A DNA stretch of 64,000 bases from Cronobacter dublinensis subsp. dublinensis LMG 23823 (GCF_001277235.1 NZ_CP012266.1:2728001-2792000), one strand, 5' to 3'. Shown: positions 51,508-61,235, counted from the first letter of the stretch. The notes: generated by a model from the sequence alone, not told the origin. Made by a program: numbers and translations.

Positions 51508-52113
51508 TTAACGCGCCCTCGCGAGCCACACCGTCCTGCCGCCGCTTGCCGCGTCGTTCGGGCGAAATGCGAGCACCTCAAACCCATGCGCGTTCAGCAG
51601 GCTCGTATATTCCTGCGGCGACAGGCTCGCGTGATAGAGCGGGTCGCCCAGAAACTCTCCCACCGCCTCGCCATTTTCCGGCCCGCTGTTAAAGAGCAAT
51701 CTCGCGCCCGGCTTCGCATGTTGCTGAAAGACGGCGAACATCCCGCGCTGATCGTCGCGCGTGAGATGGAAAAAACTGTCCCAGGCGATCAGCGCATCAA
51801 AACGGGCGTTAAGCGACAGCGTGCGCATATCGCCGGTTAACCAGCGGTGGCGCGGCAGTCGCTCATGACAAAGCGCAATCAGCGCAGGCGTAATATCAAC
51901 GCCGGTGATGTTCATCCCTTTATTATCAATATACGCGCCGTTGGGGCTCCCCGACCCGCAGCCGATATCAAGTACCTGGCGGCCCGCCTCTAGCCCCGCC
52001 AGTAGCGCGTCCAGCCATGGCTGCTCGATAAACCGCGTTTGTCTTATCTCGTCCCATTGCCGGGCATGTTTGCGATAAAAATCTTCTGTCGCCTGTGAAG
52101 AAGGATGATCCAT
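51508..52113 (-). CDS. Class I SAM-dependent methyltransferase
   Basis: A 201-residue methyltransferase of unknown substrate. Motif I is VLDIGCGSGSPNGAYI (about residues 45-60), followed by ITGVDITPALIALC and the post-motif LIAWDSFFHL. The ATG at 52113 (MDHPSSQATEDFYRKHA) has GGGACA upstream. It resembles small free-standing methyltransferases with a Fyrkha-type N-terminus. Not in this place in E. coli K-12 as I recall. Confidence 0.87.
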   Translation of the reverse strand: MDHPSSQATEDFYRKHARQWDEIRQTRFIEQPWLDALLAGLEAGRQVLDIGCGSGSPNGAYIDNKGMNITGVDITPALIALCHERLPRHRWLTGDMRTLSLNARFDALIAWDSFFHLTRDDQRGMFAVFQQHAKPGARLLFNSGPENGEAVGEFLGDPLYHASLSPQEYTSLLNAHGFEVLAFRPNDAASGGRTVWLARAR

Positions 52114-52203
52114 AGTGTGTCCCAATAAAAAGCGTTAACCAGGTATATGTGTATTAGCACAGGCGAACATCACGGCGCGCTCGCGCAGACCTGCGCAGAG
52201 GTA

Positions 52204-53115
52204 TCAGTTCCCGTCGTGAGAGGTCGGTGTGCCCCGCATCGCGCCCACGATCCACTCCCGAAAGGCCGTGACGTCGGGCCGTTCAGCCGTATCTTTCATC
52301 GTCACCAGATAGTAATTCGCGCCGGGCAGCGAGCAGTCGAACGGCATCACCAGCATCTGGCGTTTAATCAGGTCTTCCGCCAGCAGTTTGCTGGCGATGA
52401 CCACGCCCTGCCCTGCCACCGCGGCCTGCAACGCGTGGGTCTCATCGCTGAAAAAGAGGCCTTTCCCGACCATTAGGTCTGCCGGGCCATAACGGGTTTT
52501 CCAGTGCTGCCAGTCCGGCGAGGCGGCCGGAACATGTCGGTTTTCGACGTGGAAAAGCGTCACAGGGTTAAGATCGTTAAGCGTACGCACAGCAAGCCCC
52601 GGGCTGGCGACGACGGCAAACCTGTCCTCATATAACAGCGTATTGTGCAGTTCATCTTCTGGCGTTTCGCGATAGCGGATCGCCACATCCACCGTGCGCT
52701 GCGTTAAATCAACCTTCTCAATGCTGGTGTGCAGATGCAAATCAATGTGCGGAAACCGCGCTTTGAAGTCCGTCAGGCGCGGCACCAGCCAGTTCGTCAG
52801 AAAATTGGACGTGGTGGTGATGGTCAGTGTCGGGGGACGTCTGGCCCGCTCGATATTATTGACCGACGTTTCCAGCGCGCTAAAGGCGGCCTGGGTTCCG
52901 GCGTACAGTAATTTTCCGGCGTCCGTCAGCCTCACGCCCTGGGCGTTGCGCTCAAAGACCCGACACTCCAGCGTCGATTCGATTACACGGATCTGATGGC
53001 TGACGGCCGTCGCGCTCACGTTCAGCTGCTGTGCGGCCTGTTTAAAACTGAGCAGCGTCGCCACGCAGTGAAAGGCGCGAAGTGCGCCCAGCGGCGGGAA
53101 GCGGGATAACTTCAT
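52204..53115 (-). CDS. LysR-family transcriptional regulator (GcvA-like)
   Basis: A 303-residue LysR regulator. The N-terminal winged helix-turn-helix is LLSFKQAAQQLNVSATAVSH (about residues 21-40), followed by the effector-binding domain with a GcvA-style start (PPLGALRAFHCVATL) and VDVAIRYRETPEDEL. It is divergent from the membrane protein at 53247 with 131 bases between, so that gene is the likely target. Inducer unknown. Confidence 0.9.
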   Translation of the reverse strand: MKLSRFPPLGALRAFHCVATLLSFKQAAQQLNVSATAVSHQIRVIESTLECRVFERNAQGVRLTDAGKLLYAGTQAAFSALETSVNNIERARRPPTLTITTTSNFLTNWLVPRLTDFKARFPHIDLHLHTSIEKVDLTQRTVDVAIRYRETPEDELHNTLLYEDRFAVVASPGLAVRTLNDLNPVTLFHVENRHVPAASPDWQHWKTRYGPADLMVGKGLFFSDETHALQAAVAGQGVVIASKLLAEDLIKRQMLVMPFDCSLPGANYYLVTMKDTAERPDVTAFREWIVGAMRGTPTSHDGN

Positions 53116-53246
53116 GATGAATTATTCTCATCCATGGCTGAAAACAATGACTTTGATGCTCGCATAAAGCAGGCGGTAAGCTCAACGCCTGTTGAAAGCA
53201 GGATGAATTAAATGTTATCTCATCCGCCCTTACCGTGAGACTTATT

Positions 53247-53795
53247 ATGACCGTATGCCCGTTATCCGATTCCGACGCGTTGCCTCGGGAGGCTCGCACT
53301 CTCCTCTCCTTCCTTCTGGTGAGTCTGTTTATCTCAGAGCTGGTTTTGCTTATCAGCGCCAGCGCGTCGCAGGGCGCGCTCCCGGCGCTTGCCTTGCTGA
53401 GTGCGCTGCTGGCGGCATCAGGGTCTGGCTACGGGCTCGCAAAGGCGGGAATGCTGAGGCGGCGCGACGCGCTGGTACGGATTTACGCGGGGCTGTTAAC
53501 GGCGGCTGGCGGGCTGCTGATGGCGCTTATCGCCCTTCATACGCCGCGTAATGGCTGGCTTCTGCTGGCCGGTGTCGCGGTCGCAGGACTCGGGCAAGGC
53601 ATGACGGGTTACACGGTCAGTCATCGCAGGCAGGCGAAACGCGCACGCGGGCGGTGGCTCGCTGGCATGGCGCTCACTGGCGTTGTTGTCTTTTTCGTCA
53701 ACCAGAGCGGCGGACTTATCAATACGGTCGCCCTGTTGACGGACCTGGCATTACTGGGCGCGCTGTACTGCAAGATTAACCCGCAGGCGGAGTAA
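53247..53795 (+). CDS. Multi-helix membrane protein of unknown function
   Basis: A 182-residue protein with about six hydrophobic segments (LLVSLFISELVLLISA; ALPALALLSALLAASG; LLTAAGGLLMALIAL; WLLLAGVAVAGLGQG; WLAGMALTGVVVFFV; LLTDLALLGALYC). The pattern GLGQGMTGYTVSHRRQAK recalls half of a 12-helix MFS transporter, so it could be a truncated carrier or a stand-alone half-size protein. I chose ATG 53247; an earlier in-frame ATG is 53235. Divergent from the LysR gene. Confidence 0.65.
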   Translation: MTVCPLSDSDALPREARTLLSFLLVSLFISELVLLISASASQGALPALALLSALLAASGSGYGLAKAGMLRRRDALVRIYAGLLTAAGGLLMALIALHTPRNGWLLLAGVAVAGLGQGMTGYTVSHRRQAKRARGRWLAGMALTGVVVFFVNQSGGLINTVALLTDLALLGALYCKINPQAE

Positions 53796-54074
53796 ACCCG
53801 GCTGGAAGCGTCACGCGTGGCGGAAGCGTTTTACTTCATCAAAGCGAAAAGCGAGGTGTGGCGTGCGCCATCGTGTTTTGCGCAGCCATAATCAAAAGCG
53901 GTATCGGCAGGAGTGTGTTTCATGAGGGCCAGTCCTTCAGCGCCTTTATAGGGCAGATAACGCTATGGGGCAGGTTGAGACGTAAAAACAGAGGTTATCT
54001 GCTTTCGCCCCACCCATGCCCCATATACGAGTATCTGTTTAAGATATCTTATTTATTTCAACAAGATAAATTTA
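53796..54074. other. Gap with no recognised feature
   Basis: This 279-base AT-rich stretch between the membrane protein and the fliE stop contains no frame, hairpin or promoter I can support. E. coli has yedL/yedM-type genes near here. Confidence 0.5.
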
Positions 54075-54386
54075 CTACACCTGCATGTTCATGATGTCCT
54101 GATAGGCGGCGACCAGCTTGTTACGGACCTGGATCCCCATCTGCAGTGAAATCGACGATTTCTGCATATCTACCATCACATCATTCAGCGCCACGCCCGG
54201 CGTGCCGATAGCGAATTTCTCCGCCTGAGTGCGGGCGGCGTTTTGCGTATCGCTGATACGTCCAAGCGCGGCCTGTAACTCTCCGGCAAAACTCACGGAG
54301 GGCGGCGTCTCTACAGCATTATTGCGCGCTACCTGCATGGTAGCCTGCATCTGCTGGAGGACCCCTTCAATACCCTGAATAGCCAT
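54075..54386 (-). CDS. fliE: Flagellar hook-basal body protein FliE
   Basis: FliE links the MS ring to the rod and is the first rod protein exported. It has 103 residues (E. coli 104), Met/Gln-rich helices (QGIEGVLQQMQATMQVARNN; VALNDVMVDMQKSSISLQMG). It is a single-gene unit divergent from fliF, as in E. coli. Confidence 0.97.
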   Translation of the reverse strand: MAIQGIEGVLQQMQATMQVARNNAVETPPSVSFAGELQAALGRISDTQNAARTQAEKFAIGTPGVALNDVMVDMQKSSISLQMGIQVRNKLVAAYQDIMNMQV

Positions 54387-54615
54387 CTTTTACCCCTGGA
54401 TGATTTTTCAACGGTGTGCAGAGTAACACTTTGTCAATGGGATAAAGGCTCTAAATAACGATAAAAAACCAACCTATTTGACCCATAGAAAATCCCATAA
54501 AAGCAAATAATGACATCGCCATCCAAGTGGAACTTTAGTCGTGCTTGCCGACCCGGGAGTCCGTTTTGCTTCATAACACGCATTATTCTGTCAACGCTGA
54601 GTCAAGAGGGGCGCA
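54387..54615. promoter_or_regulatory. Divergent fliE/fliF class 2 promoter region
   Basis: The 229-base gap between divergent fliE and fliFGHIJK carries AT-rich sequence and no gene. FlhDC-dependent promoters in both directions are expected from E. coli; I cannot place the FlhDC boxes by eye. Confidence 0.6.
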
Positions 54616-56328
54616 ATGACTGCCGCAGCTTCAACTCAAACGCCACAAAATAAAACCGTAGAGTGGCTCAACCGCTTACGCGCAAACCCGAAGATCCCCT
54701 TAATGGTGGCCGGGGCCGCCGCGGTCGCTATCATTGTGGCTATGGTGCTCTGGGCAAAACAGCCCGACTACCGCGTGCTTTACAGCAATCTGAGCGATCA
54801 GGACGGCGGCGCTATCGTCACCCAACTGACTCAGATGAATATTCCTTATAACTTTGCCGACAACGGCGCCTCTATCATGGTGCCTGCCGAGAAAGTTTAT
54901 GACCTGCGTCTGCGTCTCGCTCAGCAGGGTCTGCCGAAAGGCGGCGCCGTGGGCTTTGAGCTGATGGATCAGGAAAAATTCGGCATCAGCCAGTTCAGCG
55001 AGCAGGTTAACTACCAGCGCGCGCTGGAAGGCGAACTCTCGCGCACCATCGAGACCTTAGGTCCGGTGAAGGCTGCGCGCGTTCACCTCGCCATGCCGAA
55101 ACCGTCATTATTCGTTCGCGAGCAGAAATCGCCGTCCGCGTCGGTCACCCTGAGCCTGGAGCCGGGCCGCGCGATGGATGAAGGTCAGATTGCCGCCGTT
55201 GTGCATATGGTCTCCAGCGCCGTTGCTGGCCTGCCGCCGGGCAACGTTACGCTCGTGGATCAGGCCGGTCACCTGCTGACCCAGTCCGGCACGGCCGGTC
55301 GCGACCTGAACGACGCGCAGCTCAAATATGCCGCCGATGTCGAAGGCCGCGTGCAGCGCCGTATCGAATCTATCCTTGCGCCTATCGTCGGCTCTGGCAA
55401 CGTCCACGCTCAGGTCACCGCGCAGATCGATTTCTCTAATAAAGAACAGACCGAAGAACAGTACCGCCCGAACAGCGACCCGTCGCAGGTGGCCGTTCGT
55501 TCTCGTCAGCTGAACACCAACGACCAGGTGGGCGGCGGGTATCCGGGCGGCGTACCGGGCGCTCTTTCTAACCAGCCGGCTCCGGCGAACAGCGCGCCTA
55601 TCGACGCGCCTGCCGGGCAGAACAACGCCCAGAACGCCAACGGTCAGAATGCGAATGGTCAGAATGCGCAGCGCGGGCAGAACACCAGCACGGCGGCGAC
55701 CAGCGGTGGTCCGCACAGCAGCCAGCGCGATGAAACCACTAACTACGAAGTGGACCGCACCATTCGCCACACCAAAATGAACGTGGGCGACGTGCAGCGT
55801 CTCTCCGTGGCGGTGGTGGTGAACTACCGTCAGCTGGCGAACGGCAAACCGCTCGCGCTGACCGCTGACCAGCTGAAACAGATTGAAAACCTGACCCGCG
55901 AAGCGATGGGCTACACCGAGTCACGTGGCGATACCCTGAACGTGGTCAACTCGCAGTTCACGGCGAGCGATGAGACCGGTGGCGAACTGCCGTTCTGGCA
56001 GCAGCAAGCCTTCATCGACCAGCTTCTGGCCGCAGGCCGCTGGCTGTTGGTGCTGATTGTCGCCTGGCTGCTGTGGCGTAAAGCGGTTCGTCCGCAGCTC
56101 CAGCGCCGCGCGGAAGAAGTTAAGCGCGTACAGGAAATTCAGCAGCAGAATAAAGAAGTGGAAGAGTCCGTGGAAGTTCGCCTGAGCAAAGACGAACAGA
56201 CGCAGCAGCGCCGCGCTAACCAGCGCCTGAGCGCAGAAGTCATGAGCCAGCGTATCCGCGAAATGTCTGACAACGATCCGCGCGTGGTCGCGCTGGTCAT
56301 CCGCCAGTGGATGAGTAACGAGCTATGA
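54616..56328 (+). CDS. fliF: MS-ring protein FliF
   Basis: FliF builds the inner-membrane MS ring on which the motor assembles. It has 570 residues and two membrane helices (about 26-45 and 460-480). The periplasmic ring-building motifs (RBM1-3) lie between, and the cytoplasmic C-terminal tail (SDNDPRVVALVIRQWMSNEL) binds FliG. An unusually Asn/Gln/Gly-rich stretch (bases 55605-55690, repeats of QNANG) sits in the periplasmic loop before the second helix. The stop overlaps the fliG start by 4 bases. Confidence 0.97.
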   Translation: MTAAASTQTPQNKTVEWLNRLRANPKIPLMVAGAAAVAIIVAMVLWAKQPDYRVLYSNLSDQDGGAIVTQLTQMNIPYNFADNGASIMVPAEKVYDLRLRLAQQGLPKGGAVGFELMDQEKFGISQFSEQVNYQRALEGELSRTIETLGPVKAARVHLAMPKPSLFVREQKSPSASVTLSLEPGRAMDEGQIAAVVHMVSSAVAGLPPGNVTLVDQAGHLLTQSGTAGRDLNDAQLKYAADVEGRVQRRIESILAPIVGSGNVHAQVTAQIDFSNKEQTEEQYRPNSDPSQVAVRSRQLNTNDQVGGGYPGGVPGALSNQPAPANSAPIDAPAGQNNAQNANGQNANGQNAQRGQNTSTAATSGGPHSSQRDETTNYEVDRTIRHTKMNVGDVQRLSVAVVVNYRQLANGKPLALTADQLKQIENLTREAMGYTESRGDTLNVVNSQFTASDETGGELPFWQQQAFIDQLLAAGRWLLVLIVAWLLWRKAVRPQLQRRAEEVKRVQEIQQQNKEVEESVEVRLSKDEQTQQRRANQRLSAEVMSQRIREMSDNDPRVVALVIRQWMSNEL

Positions 56329-57347
56329 GTAACGCTAATACCAACGCTAATACGAATGGGCTGTCCGGCACTGACAAAAGCGCCATTCTGCTGATGACCA
56401 TCGGCGAAGACCGCGCGGCAGAGGTATTCAAACACCTCTCCCCTCGCGAGGTGCAGCATCTCAGCGCCGCGATGGCGAGCGTGCGTCAGATCTCTAACAA
56501 ACAGCTGACCGACGTGCTGGCGGAGTTTGAACAGGAAGCGGAACAGTTTGCTGCGCTCAGCATCAACACCAACGACTACCTGCGTTCGGTGCTGGTCAAA
56601 GCGCTGGGCGAAGAGCGCGCCTCCAGCCTGCTCGAAGATATTCTCGACTCTAAAGAGACCACTTCGGGTATGGAAACGCTCAACTTTATGGAGCCGCAGA
56701 GCGCCGCCGACCTTATTCGCGACGAACACCCGCAGATTATCGCCACCATCCTGGTCCATCTCAAACGTGCCCAGGCGGCGGATATCCTGGCGCTGTTCGA
56801 CGAGCGTCTGCGTCACGATGTGATGCTGCGTATCGCCACCTTCGGCGGCGTCCAGCCGGCGGCGCTGGCGGAACTGACCGAAGTGCTGAACAACCTGCTC
56901 GACGGCCAGAACCTCAAGCGCAGCAAAATGGGCGGCGTGAGAACGGCGGCAGAAATTATCAACCTGATGAAAACCCAGCAGGAAGAAGCCGTTATTACCG
57001 CCGTGCGCGAGTTCGACGGCGATCTGGCGCAGAAAATCATCGACGAGATGTTCCTGTTCGAAAACCTGGTGGAAGTCGACGACCGCTCCATCCAGCGCCT
57101 GCTGCAGGAAGTGGAGTCCGAATCCCTGCTTATCGCGCTCAAGGGTGCCGAGCAGCCGCTGCGCGAGAAGTTCCTGCGCAACATGTCGCAGCGCGCCGCG
57201 GATATCCTGCGCGACGACCTGGCCAACCGCGGCCCGGTACGTCTGTCTCAGGTGGAAAACGAACAGAAAGCTATCCTGCTCATCGTCCGTCGTCTGGCGG
57301 AAACCGGCGAGATGGTAATTGGCAGCGGCGAGGATACCTATGTCTAA
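56325..57347 (+). CDS. fliG: Motor switch protein FliG
   Basis: FliG is the rotor part that meets MotA; it transmits torque and switching. The 340 residues include FliGN (SAILLMTIGEDRAAEVFKHL), the EHPQ motif (DEHPQIIATILVHLK, about 125-139) of FliGM and FliGC with the charged torque helix (LRNMSQRAADILRDDLANRG). An Asn/Thr repeat (NANTNANTNG) opens the protein. It overlaps fliH by 8 bases. Confidence 0.97.
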   Translation: MSNANTNANTNGLSGTDKSAILLMTIGEDRAAEVFKHLSPREVQHLSAAMASVRQISNKQLTDVLAEFEQEAEQFAALSINTNDYLRSVLVKALGEERASSLLEDILDSKETTSGMETLNFMEPQSAADLIRDEHPQIIATILVHLKRAQAADILALFDERLRHDVMLRIATFGGVQPAALAELTEVLNNLLDGQNLKRSKMGGVRTAAEIINLMKTQQEEAVITAVREFDGDLAQKIIDEMFLFENLVEVDDRSIQRLLQEVESESLLIALKGAEQPLREKFLRNMSQRAADILRDDLANRGPVRLSQVENEQKAILLIVRRLAETGEMVIGSGEDTYV

Positions 57348-58044
57348 TAAGCTTCCCTGGCAGCGCTGGATGCCTGATGACCTCGCTCCGCCCGTTATGC
57401 AGGAATTTACGGCATTCGACGAGACGGTCATCGGTGAACGCGAAGAGGTCGACGAAGAACAGTTACGCCTGCAACAACAGCAGCAGGCGCTGGTGATGAT
57501 GCAAACCCAGGCGCATGAGCAAGGCTATAACGCCGGGCTCGCCGAGGGGCGTCAGCAGGGCTTCGAACAGGGCCGCCAGGAAGGCTATGCGAAAGGTCTC
57601 GAACAGGGGCTCGCGGAAGCGCGCGCCCAGCAGGGGCCAATCCACGCACGTATGCAGCAGCTGGTGAGCGAGTTCCAGTACACGCTGGACGCGCTCGACA
57701 GCGTTATCGCTTCACGCCTGATGCAGATGGCGCTGGAAGCGGCGCGTCAGGTCATCGGCCACGTGCAGGTTGATAACAACCACCTGATCAAGCAGATCCA
57801 GACGCTGTTGCAGCAGGAGCCGCTGTTTAGCGGTAAACCGCAGCTGCGCGTGCATCCGGACGATTTACAGCGCGTCGAAGAGATGCTCGGCGCGACCTTA
57901 AGCCTGCACGGCTGGCGGCTGCGCGGCGACCCGACGCTGCATCCGGGCGGCTGCAAAGTCTCCGCCGATGAAGGCGATCTCGACGCCAGCGTGGCGACGC
58001 GCTGGCAGGAACTGTGCCGCCTGGCCGCACCAGGAGTGGTGTAA
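57340..58044 (+). CDS. fliH: Flagellar assembly protein FliH
   Basis: FliH is the dimeric regulator (peripheral stalk) of the export ATPase FliI. The 234 residues start MSNKLPWQRWMPDDLAP, like E. coli. The central region carries glycine-spaced helix repeats (AGLAEGRQQGFEQGRQEG, i.e. GxxxG series). The C-terminal domain DEGDLDASVATRWQELCRL is conserved. The ATG at 57340 lies inside the end of fliG. Confidence 0.97.
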   Translation: MSNKLPWQRWMPDDLAPPVMQEFTAFDETVIGEREEVDEEQLRLQQQQQALVMMQTQAHEQGYNAGLAEGRQQGFEQGRQEGYAKGLEQGLAEARAQQGPIHARMQQLVSEFQYTLDALDSVIASRLMQMALEAARQVIGHVQVDNNHLIKQIQTLLQQEPLFSGKPQLRVHPDDLQRVEEMLGATLSLHGWRLRGDPTLHPGGCKVSADEGDLDASVATRWQELCRLAAPGVV

Positions 58045-59414
58045 TGACTGCCCGACTGACTCGCTGGCTCAACACGCTCGATAATTTCGAGGCCAAAATG
58101 GCGCAACTGCCGTCCGTGCGCCGCTACGGCCGCCTGACCCGCGCCACCGGTCTGGTGCTGGAAGCGACCGGCCTGCAACTGCCGCTCGGCGCGACCTGCA
58201 TTATCGAACGTCAGGAAGGCGCGCAGCTCCACGAAGTGGAGAGCGAAGTGGTCGGCTTTAACGGCCAGAAACTGTTTTTGATGCCGCTGGAAGAAGTCGA
58301 AGGCATTCTGCCGGGCGCGCGCGTCTATGCGCGTGGCGGTAACGGCGAAGGGTTGCATAGCAGCAAACAGCTGCCGCTCGGCCCACAGCTGCTGGGCCGC
58401 GTGCTCGATGGCGCGGGCAAACCGCTCGACGGCCTGCCCTCCCCCGATACCGAAACCACCGGCGCGCTGATGACGCCGCCGTTCAACCCGCTGCAACGCA
58501 CCCCGATTGAAGATGTGCTGGACGTGGGCGTGCGCCCGATTAACGCCCTGCTGACGGTGGGACGCGGCCAGCGTATGGGTCTTTTCGCGGGTTCCGGCGT
58601 CGGTAAATCGGTGCTGCTCGGCATGATGGCGCGCTACACCCAGGCGGATGTCATCGTCGTGGGGCTGATTGGCGAACGTGGCCGCGAAGTAAAAGATTTT
58701 ATCGAGAACATCCTCGGTGCCGAAGGGCGCGCGCGCTCTGTGGTGATAGCCGCCCCGGCGGATGTCTCTCCTTTATTACGTATGCAGGGCGCGGCGTATG
58801 CCACCCGCATCGCGGAAGATTTTCGCGACCGTGGCCAGCACGTACTGCTGATCATGGATTCCCTGACCCGTTACGCGATGGCGCAGCGTGAGATTGCGCT
58901 GGCTATCGGCGAGCCGCCCGCAACCAAAGGCTATCCGCCTTCCGTCTTCGCCAAACTGCCCGCGCTGGTGGAACGCGCCGGTAACGGCATCACCGGCGGC
59001 GGGTCGATTACCGCGTTTTATACCGTACTGACCGAAGGCGACGACCAGCAGGATCCGATCGCCGACTCCGCGCGCGCCATCCTCGACGGCCACATTGTGC
59101 TGTCGCGCCGCCTCGCGGAAGCCGGACACTACCCGGCTATTGATATTGAAGCGTCCATCAGCCGCGTGATGACTTCCATCATCAGCGAGTCGCACTACGC
59201 GCGCGTGCGGAACTTCAAACAGCTGCTCTCAAGTTTCCAGCGCAACCGTGACCTGGTGAGCGTTGGTGCTTACGCCAAAGGCAGCGATCCGATGCTGGAT
59301 CGCGCCATTACGCTGTGGCCGCAACTGGAAGCGTTTCTGCAGCAAGGTATTTACGAACGTTCCGATGTCGAGGATGCGTTACAGGCACTGGAACTTATCT
59401 TCCCGTCAGTATGA
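58044..59414 (+). CDS. fliI: Flagellar export ATPase FliI
   Basis: FliI is the hexameric ATPase of the flagellar type III export gate, related to F1-β. It has 456 residues (E. coli 457). Walker A is GLFAGSGVGKSVLLGM (about residues 178-193), Walker B HVLLIMDSLTRYAMAQRE, catalytic GERGREVKDF. The ATG overlaps the fliH stop (TAATG). A longer frame from 58014 is not supported. Confidence 0.98.
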   Translation: MTARLTRWLNTLDNFEAKMAQLPSVRRYGRLTRATGLVLEATGLQLPLGATCIIERQEGAQLHEVESEVVGFNGQKLFLMPLEEVEGILPGARVYARGGNGEGLHSSKQLPLGPQLLGRVLDGAGKPLDGLPSPDTETTGALMTPPFNPLQRTPIEDVLDVGVRPINALLTVGRGQRMGLFAGSGVGKSVLLGMMARYTQADVIVVGLIGERGREVKDFIENILGAEGRARSVVIAAPADVSPLLRMQGAAYATRIAEDFRDRGQHVLLIMDSLTRYAMAQREIALAIGEPPATKGYPPSVFAKLPALVERAGNGITGGGSITAFYTVLTEGDDQQDPIADSARAILDGHIVLSRRLAEAGHYPAIDIEASISRVMTSIISESHYARVRNFKQLLSSFQRNRDLVSVGAYAKGSDPMLDRAITLWPQLEAFLQQGIYERSDVEDALQALELIFPSV

Positions 59415-59435
59415 TGAGGTATGAGGGAGGTAGCC

Positions 59436-59879
59436 ATGAAACAGAATGGCGCGCTGAACACGCTTAAAGATATGGCTGAGAAAGAAGTCGACGATGCCGC
59501 GTTGCGGCTTGGCGAAATGCGCCGCGGTTGCCAGCAGGCGCAGGAGCAGCTGTCGATGCTGATGAACTATCAGCAGGAATATCGCAATAACCTGAATCAG
59601 ACGATGACGCAGGGTATTGCCAGTAACCGCTGGGTCAATTACCAGCAGTTTATCCAGACGCTGGAGAAAGCGATTGAACAGCATCGCCTCCAGCTGTCGC
59701 AGTGGAATAACAAAGTCGATCAGGCGCTCTCGTTCTGGAAAGAGAAAAAGCAGCGTCTTCAGGCCTGGCAAACGCTTCAGGACCGGCACGCCAGCGCGGC
59801 GATGCTGGCGGAAAACCGGCTCGATCAAAAAAGAATGGATGAATTTGCCCAGCGGGCATCAATGAGGAAAGGCGAATGA
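59436..59879 (+). CDS. fliJ: Flagellar export chaperone FliJ
   Basis: FliJ is a coiled-coil stalk protein of the export ATPase. It has 147 residues, the E. coli length, all helical (LKDMAEKEVDDAALRLGEMR; RLDQKRMDEFAQRASMRK). The ATG at 59436 follows GGGAGG. The stop overlaps the fliK start by 4 bases. Confidence 0.97.
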   Translation: MKQNGALNTLKDMAEKEVDDAALRLGEMRRGCQQAQEQLSMLMNYQQEYRNNLNQTMTQGIASNRWVNYQQFIQTLEKAIEQHRLQLSQWNNKVDQALSFWKEKKQRLQAWQTLQDRHASAAMLAENRLDQKRMDEFAQRASMRKGE

Positions 59880-61132
59880 TTACGTTGCCCAATGTTGTGC
59901 TGACCAGCGATGTCGATGCGACGTCGCCTGGCGCCGGTCTGAAAGGCCTCGACGCCAAAGGCGGCGACGCGGCGCAGGATTTCCTGGCGCTGTTAGGCCA
60001 GCACTTTTCCGGCGAGCTGACGCTTGCGGACGGTAAAACCGTATCGCTCGCGCAGTTGCAGGGCGCGGGGAAAGAGACGCTGGCGGGTAAAACGCTGGCG
60101 GACGCCACGGCGACCCTGCCGGGCACCCAGAGCGATCTGACACGTCTGCTTGACCAGTTGACCCGCGGCGACATCTCGCCTGCCGATCTCTCGCTTGCCG
60201 CGGGCGACGTGCAGACCGCGACCACCGCCGCGCAGCCGACGCTGAAACCGGCCGGTCTTGACGACGATAAAAAGCTCAGCGATGAAGACATGGCCGCGTT
60301 AAGTGCCCTCTTCGCGATGCTGCCGCCTGCCCAGCAGCCGAACGCGGCGCCTGCCGTAACGGCGCAGACGCAGGCGCAGGGCGTCGCGGCGCTCGGCGCT
60401 AACGGTTTTAACCCGACGGCAAGCCTGACCCAGGCGCTCGGCAGTGCGAAAAGCGATGCCAAAACCAGCGCCAAGAGCGATGACGCCGCCACGCCGTTGA
60501 CGGCCGCCGCCGCCACCGCGCCGGTGACCAGCCAGACCGCGACCGATGTTGTCGCGCCGGTGTCGACGCTTGATAAAACCGCCGCTGACGTCAGCAGCAC
60601 CCAGGTACCGCACAACCTGAACCTGCACGCGCTCTCTTCGACCACGCAAAGCCAGCAGGCCAGCGCGCCGGTGATGACGATGCCGACCGCCCAGGTCACC
60701 GCGCCGTTCGGCACCCCGGACTGGCAGAACTCGGTAAGCCAGCACATTTCGCTGTTTACCCGCAACGGCCAGCAGAGCGCTGAGCTGCATTTACACCCGG
60801 AAGAGCTGGGCGCGGTGCAGATTAGCCTGAAGCTTGACGATAATATGGCGCAGATACAGATGGTGTCGCCGCACAGCCACGTGCGCGCCGCCCTCGAAGC
60901 GGCGCTGCCGACGCTGCGCACGCAGCTCGCGGAAAGCGGCATTCAGCTGGGTCAGAGCAATATCAGCAGCGAAAACTTTAGCGGTCAGCAGCAGCAAAAC
61001 AACCCGCAACAGTCTGCCTCTTCACGCGGTGGCAACGGTTTTAGCCTCGGTGGTGAAGAAGAAGCGATTGCCGCTCCGGCAAGCCTTCAGGCGGCCGCTC
61101 GCGGCAATGGCGCGGTCGATATCTTTGCCTAA
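59876..61132 (+). CDS. fliK: Hook-length control protein FliK
   Basis: FliK measures the hook and switches export specificity through FlhB. The 418-residue protein has a variable, Ala/Thr-rich secreted ruler region and a conserved C-terminal domain: AELHLHPEELGAVQISLKL (about residues 302-320), then VRAALEAALPTLRTQLAESG and LGQSNISSENFSGQQQ. It ends fliFGHIJK, with a 103-base gap before fliL that should hold the fliL promoter. Confidence 0.96.
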   Translation: MITLPNVVLTSDVDATSPGAGLKGLDAKGGDAAQDFLALLGQHFSGELTLADGKTVSLAQLQGAGKETLAGKTLADATATLPGTQSDLTRLLDQLTRGDISPADLSLAAGDVQTATTAAQPTLKPAGLDDDKKLSDEDMAALSALFAMLPPAQQPNAAPAVTAQTQAQGVAALGANGFNPTASLTQALGSAKSDAKTSAKSDDAATPLTAAAATAPVTSQTATDVVAPVSTLDKTAADVSSTQVPHNLNLHALSSTTQSQQASAPVMTMPTAQVTAPFGTPDWQNSVSQHISLFTRNGQQSAELHLHPEELGAVQISLKLDDNMAQIQMVSPHSHVRAALEAALPTLRTQLAESGIQLGQSNISSENFSGQQQQNNPQQSASSRGGNGFSLGGEEEAIAAPASLQAAARGNGAVDIFA

Positions 61133-61235
61133 CGCCAGAGGTAACGTGATTATTCCCGTTTTTTCCAGGCTTTGACTGCGCGCAGAGACGGGATAATCAC
61201 TCTATCGCAGTACTGATACAGGAAACCCGAGTCTG

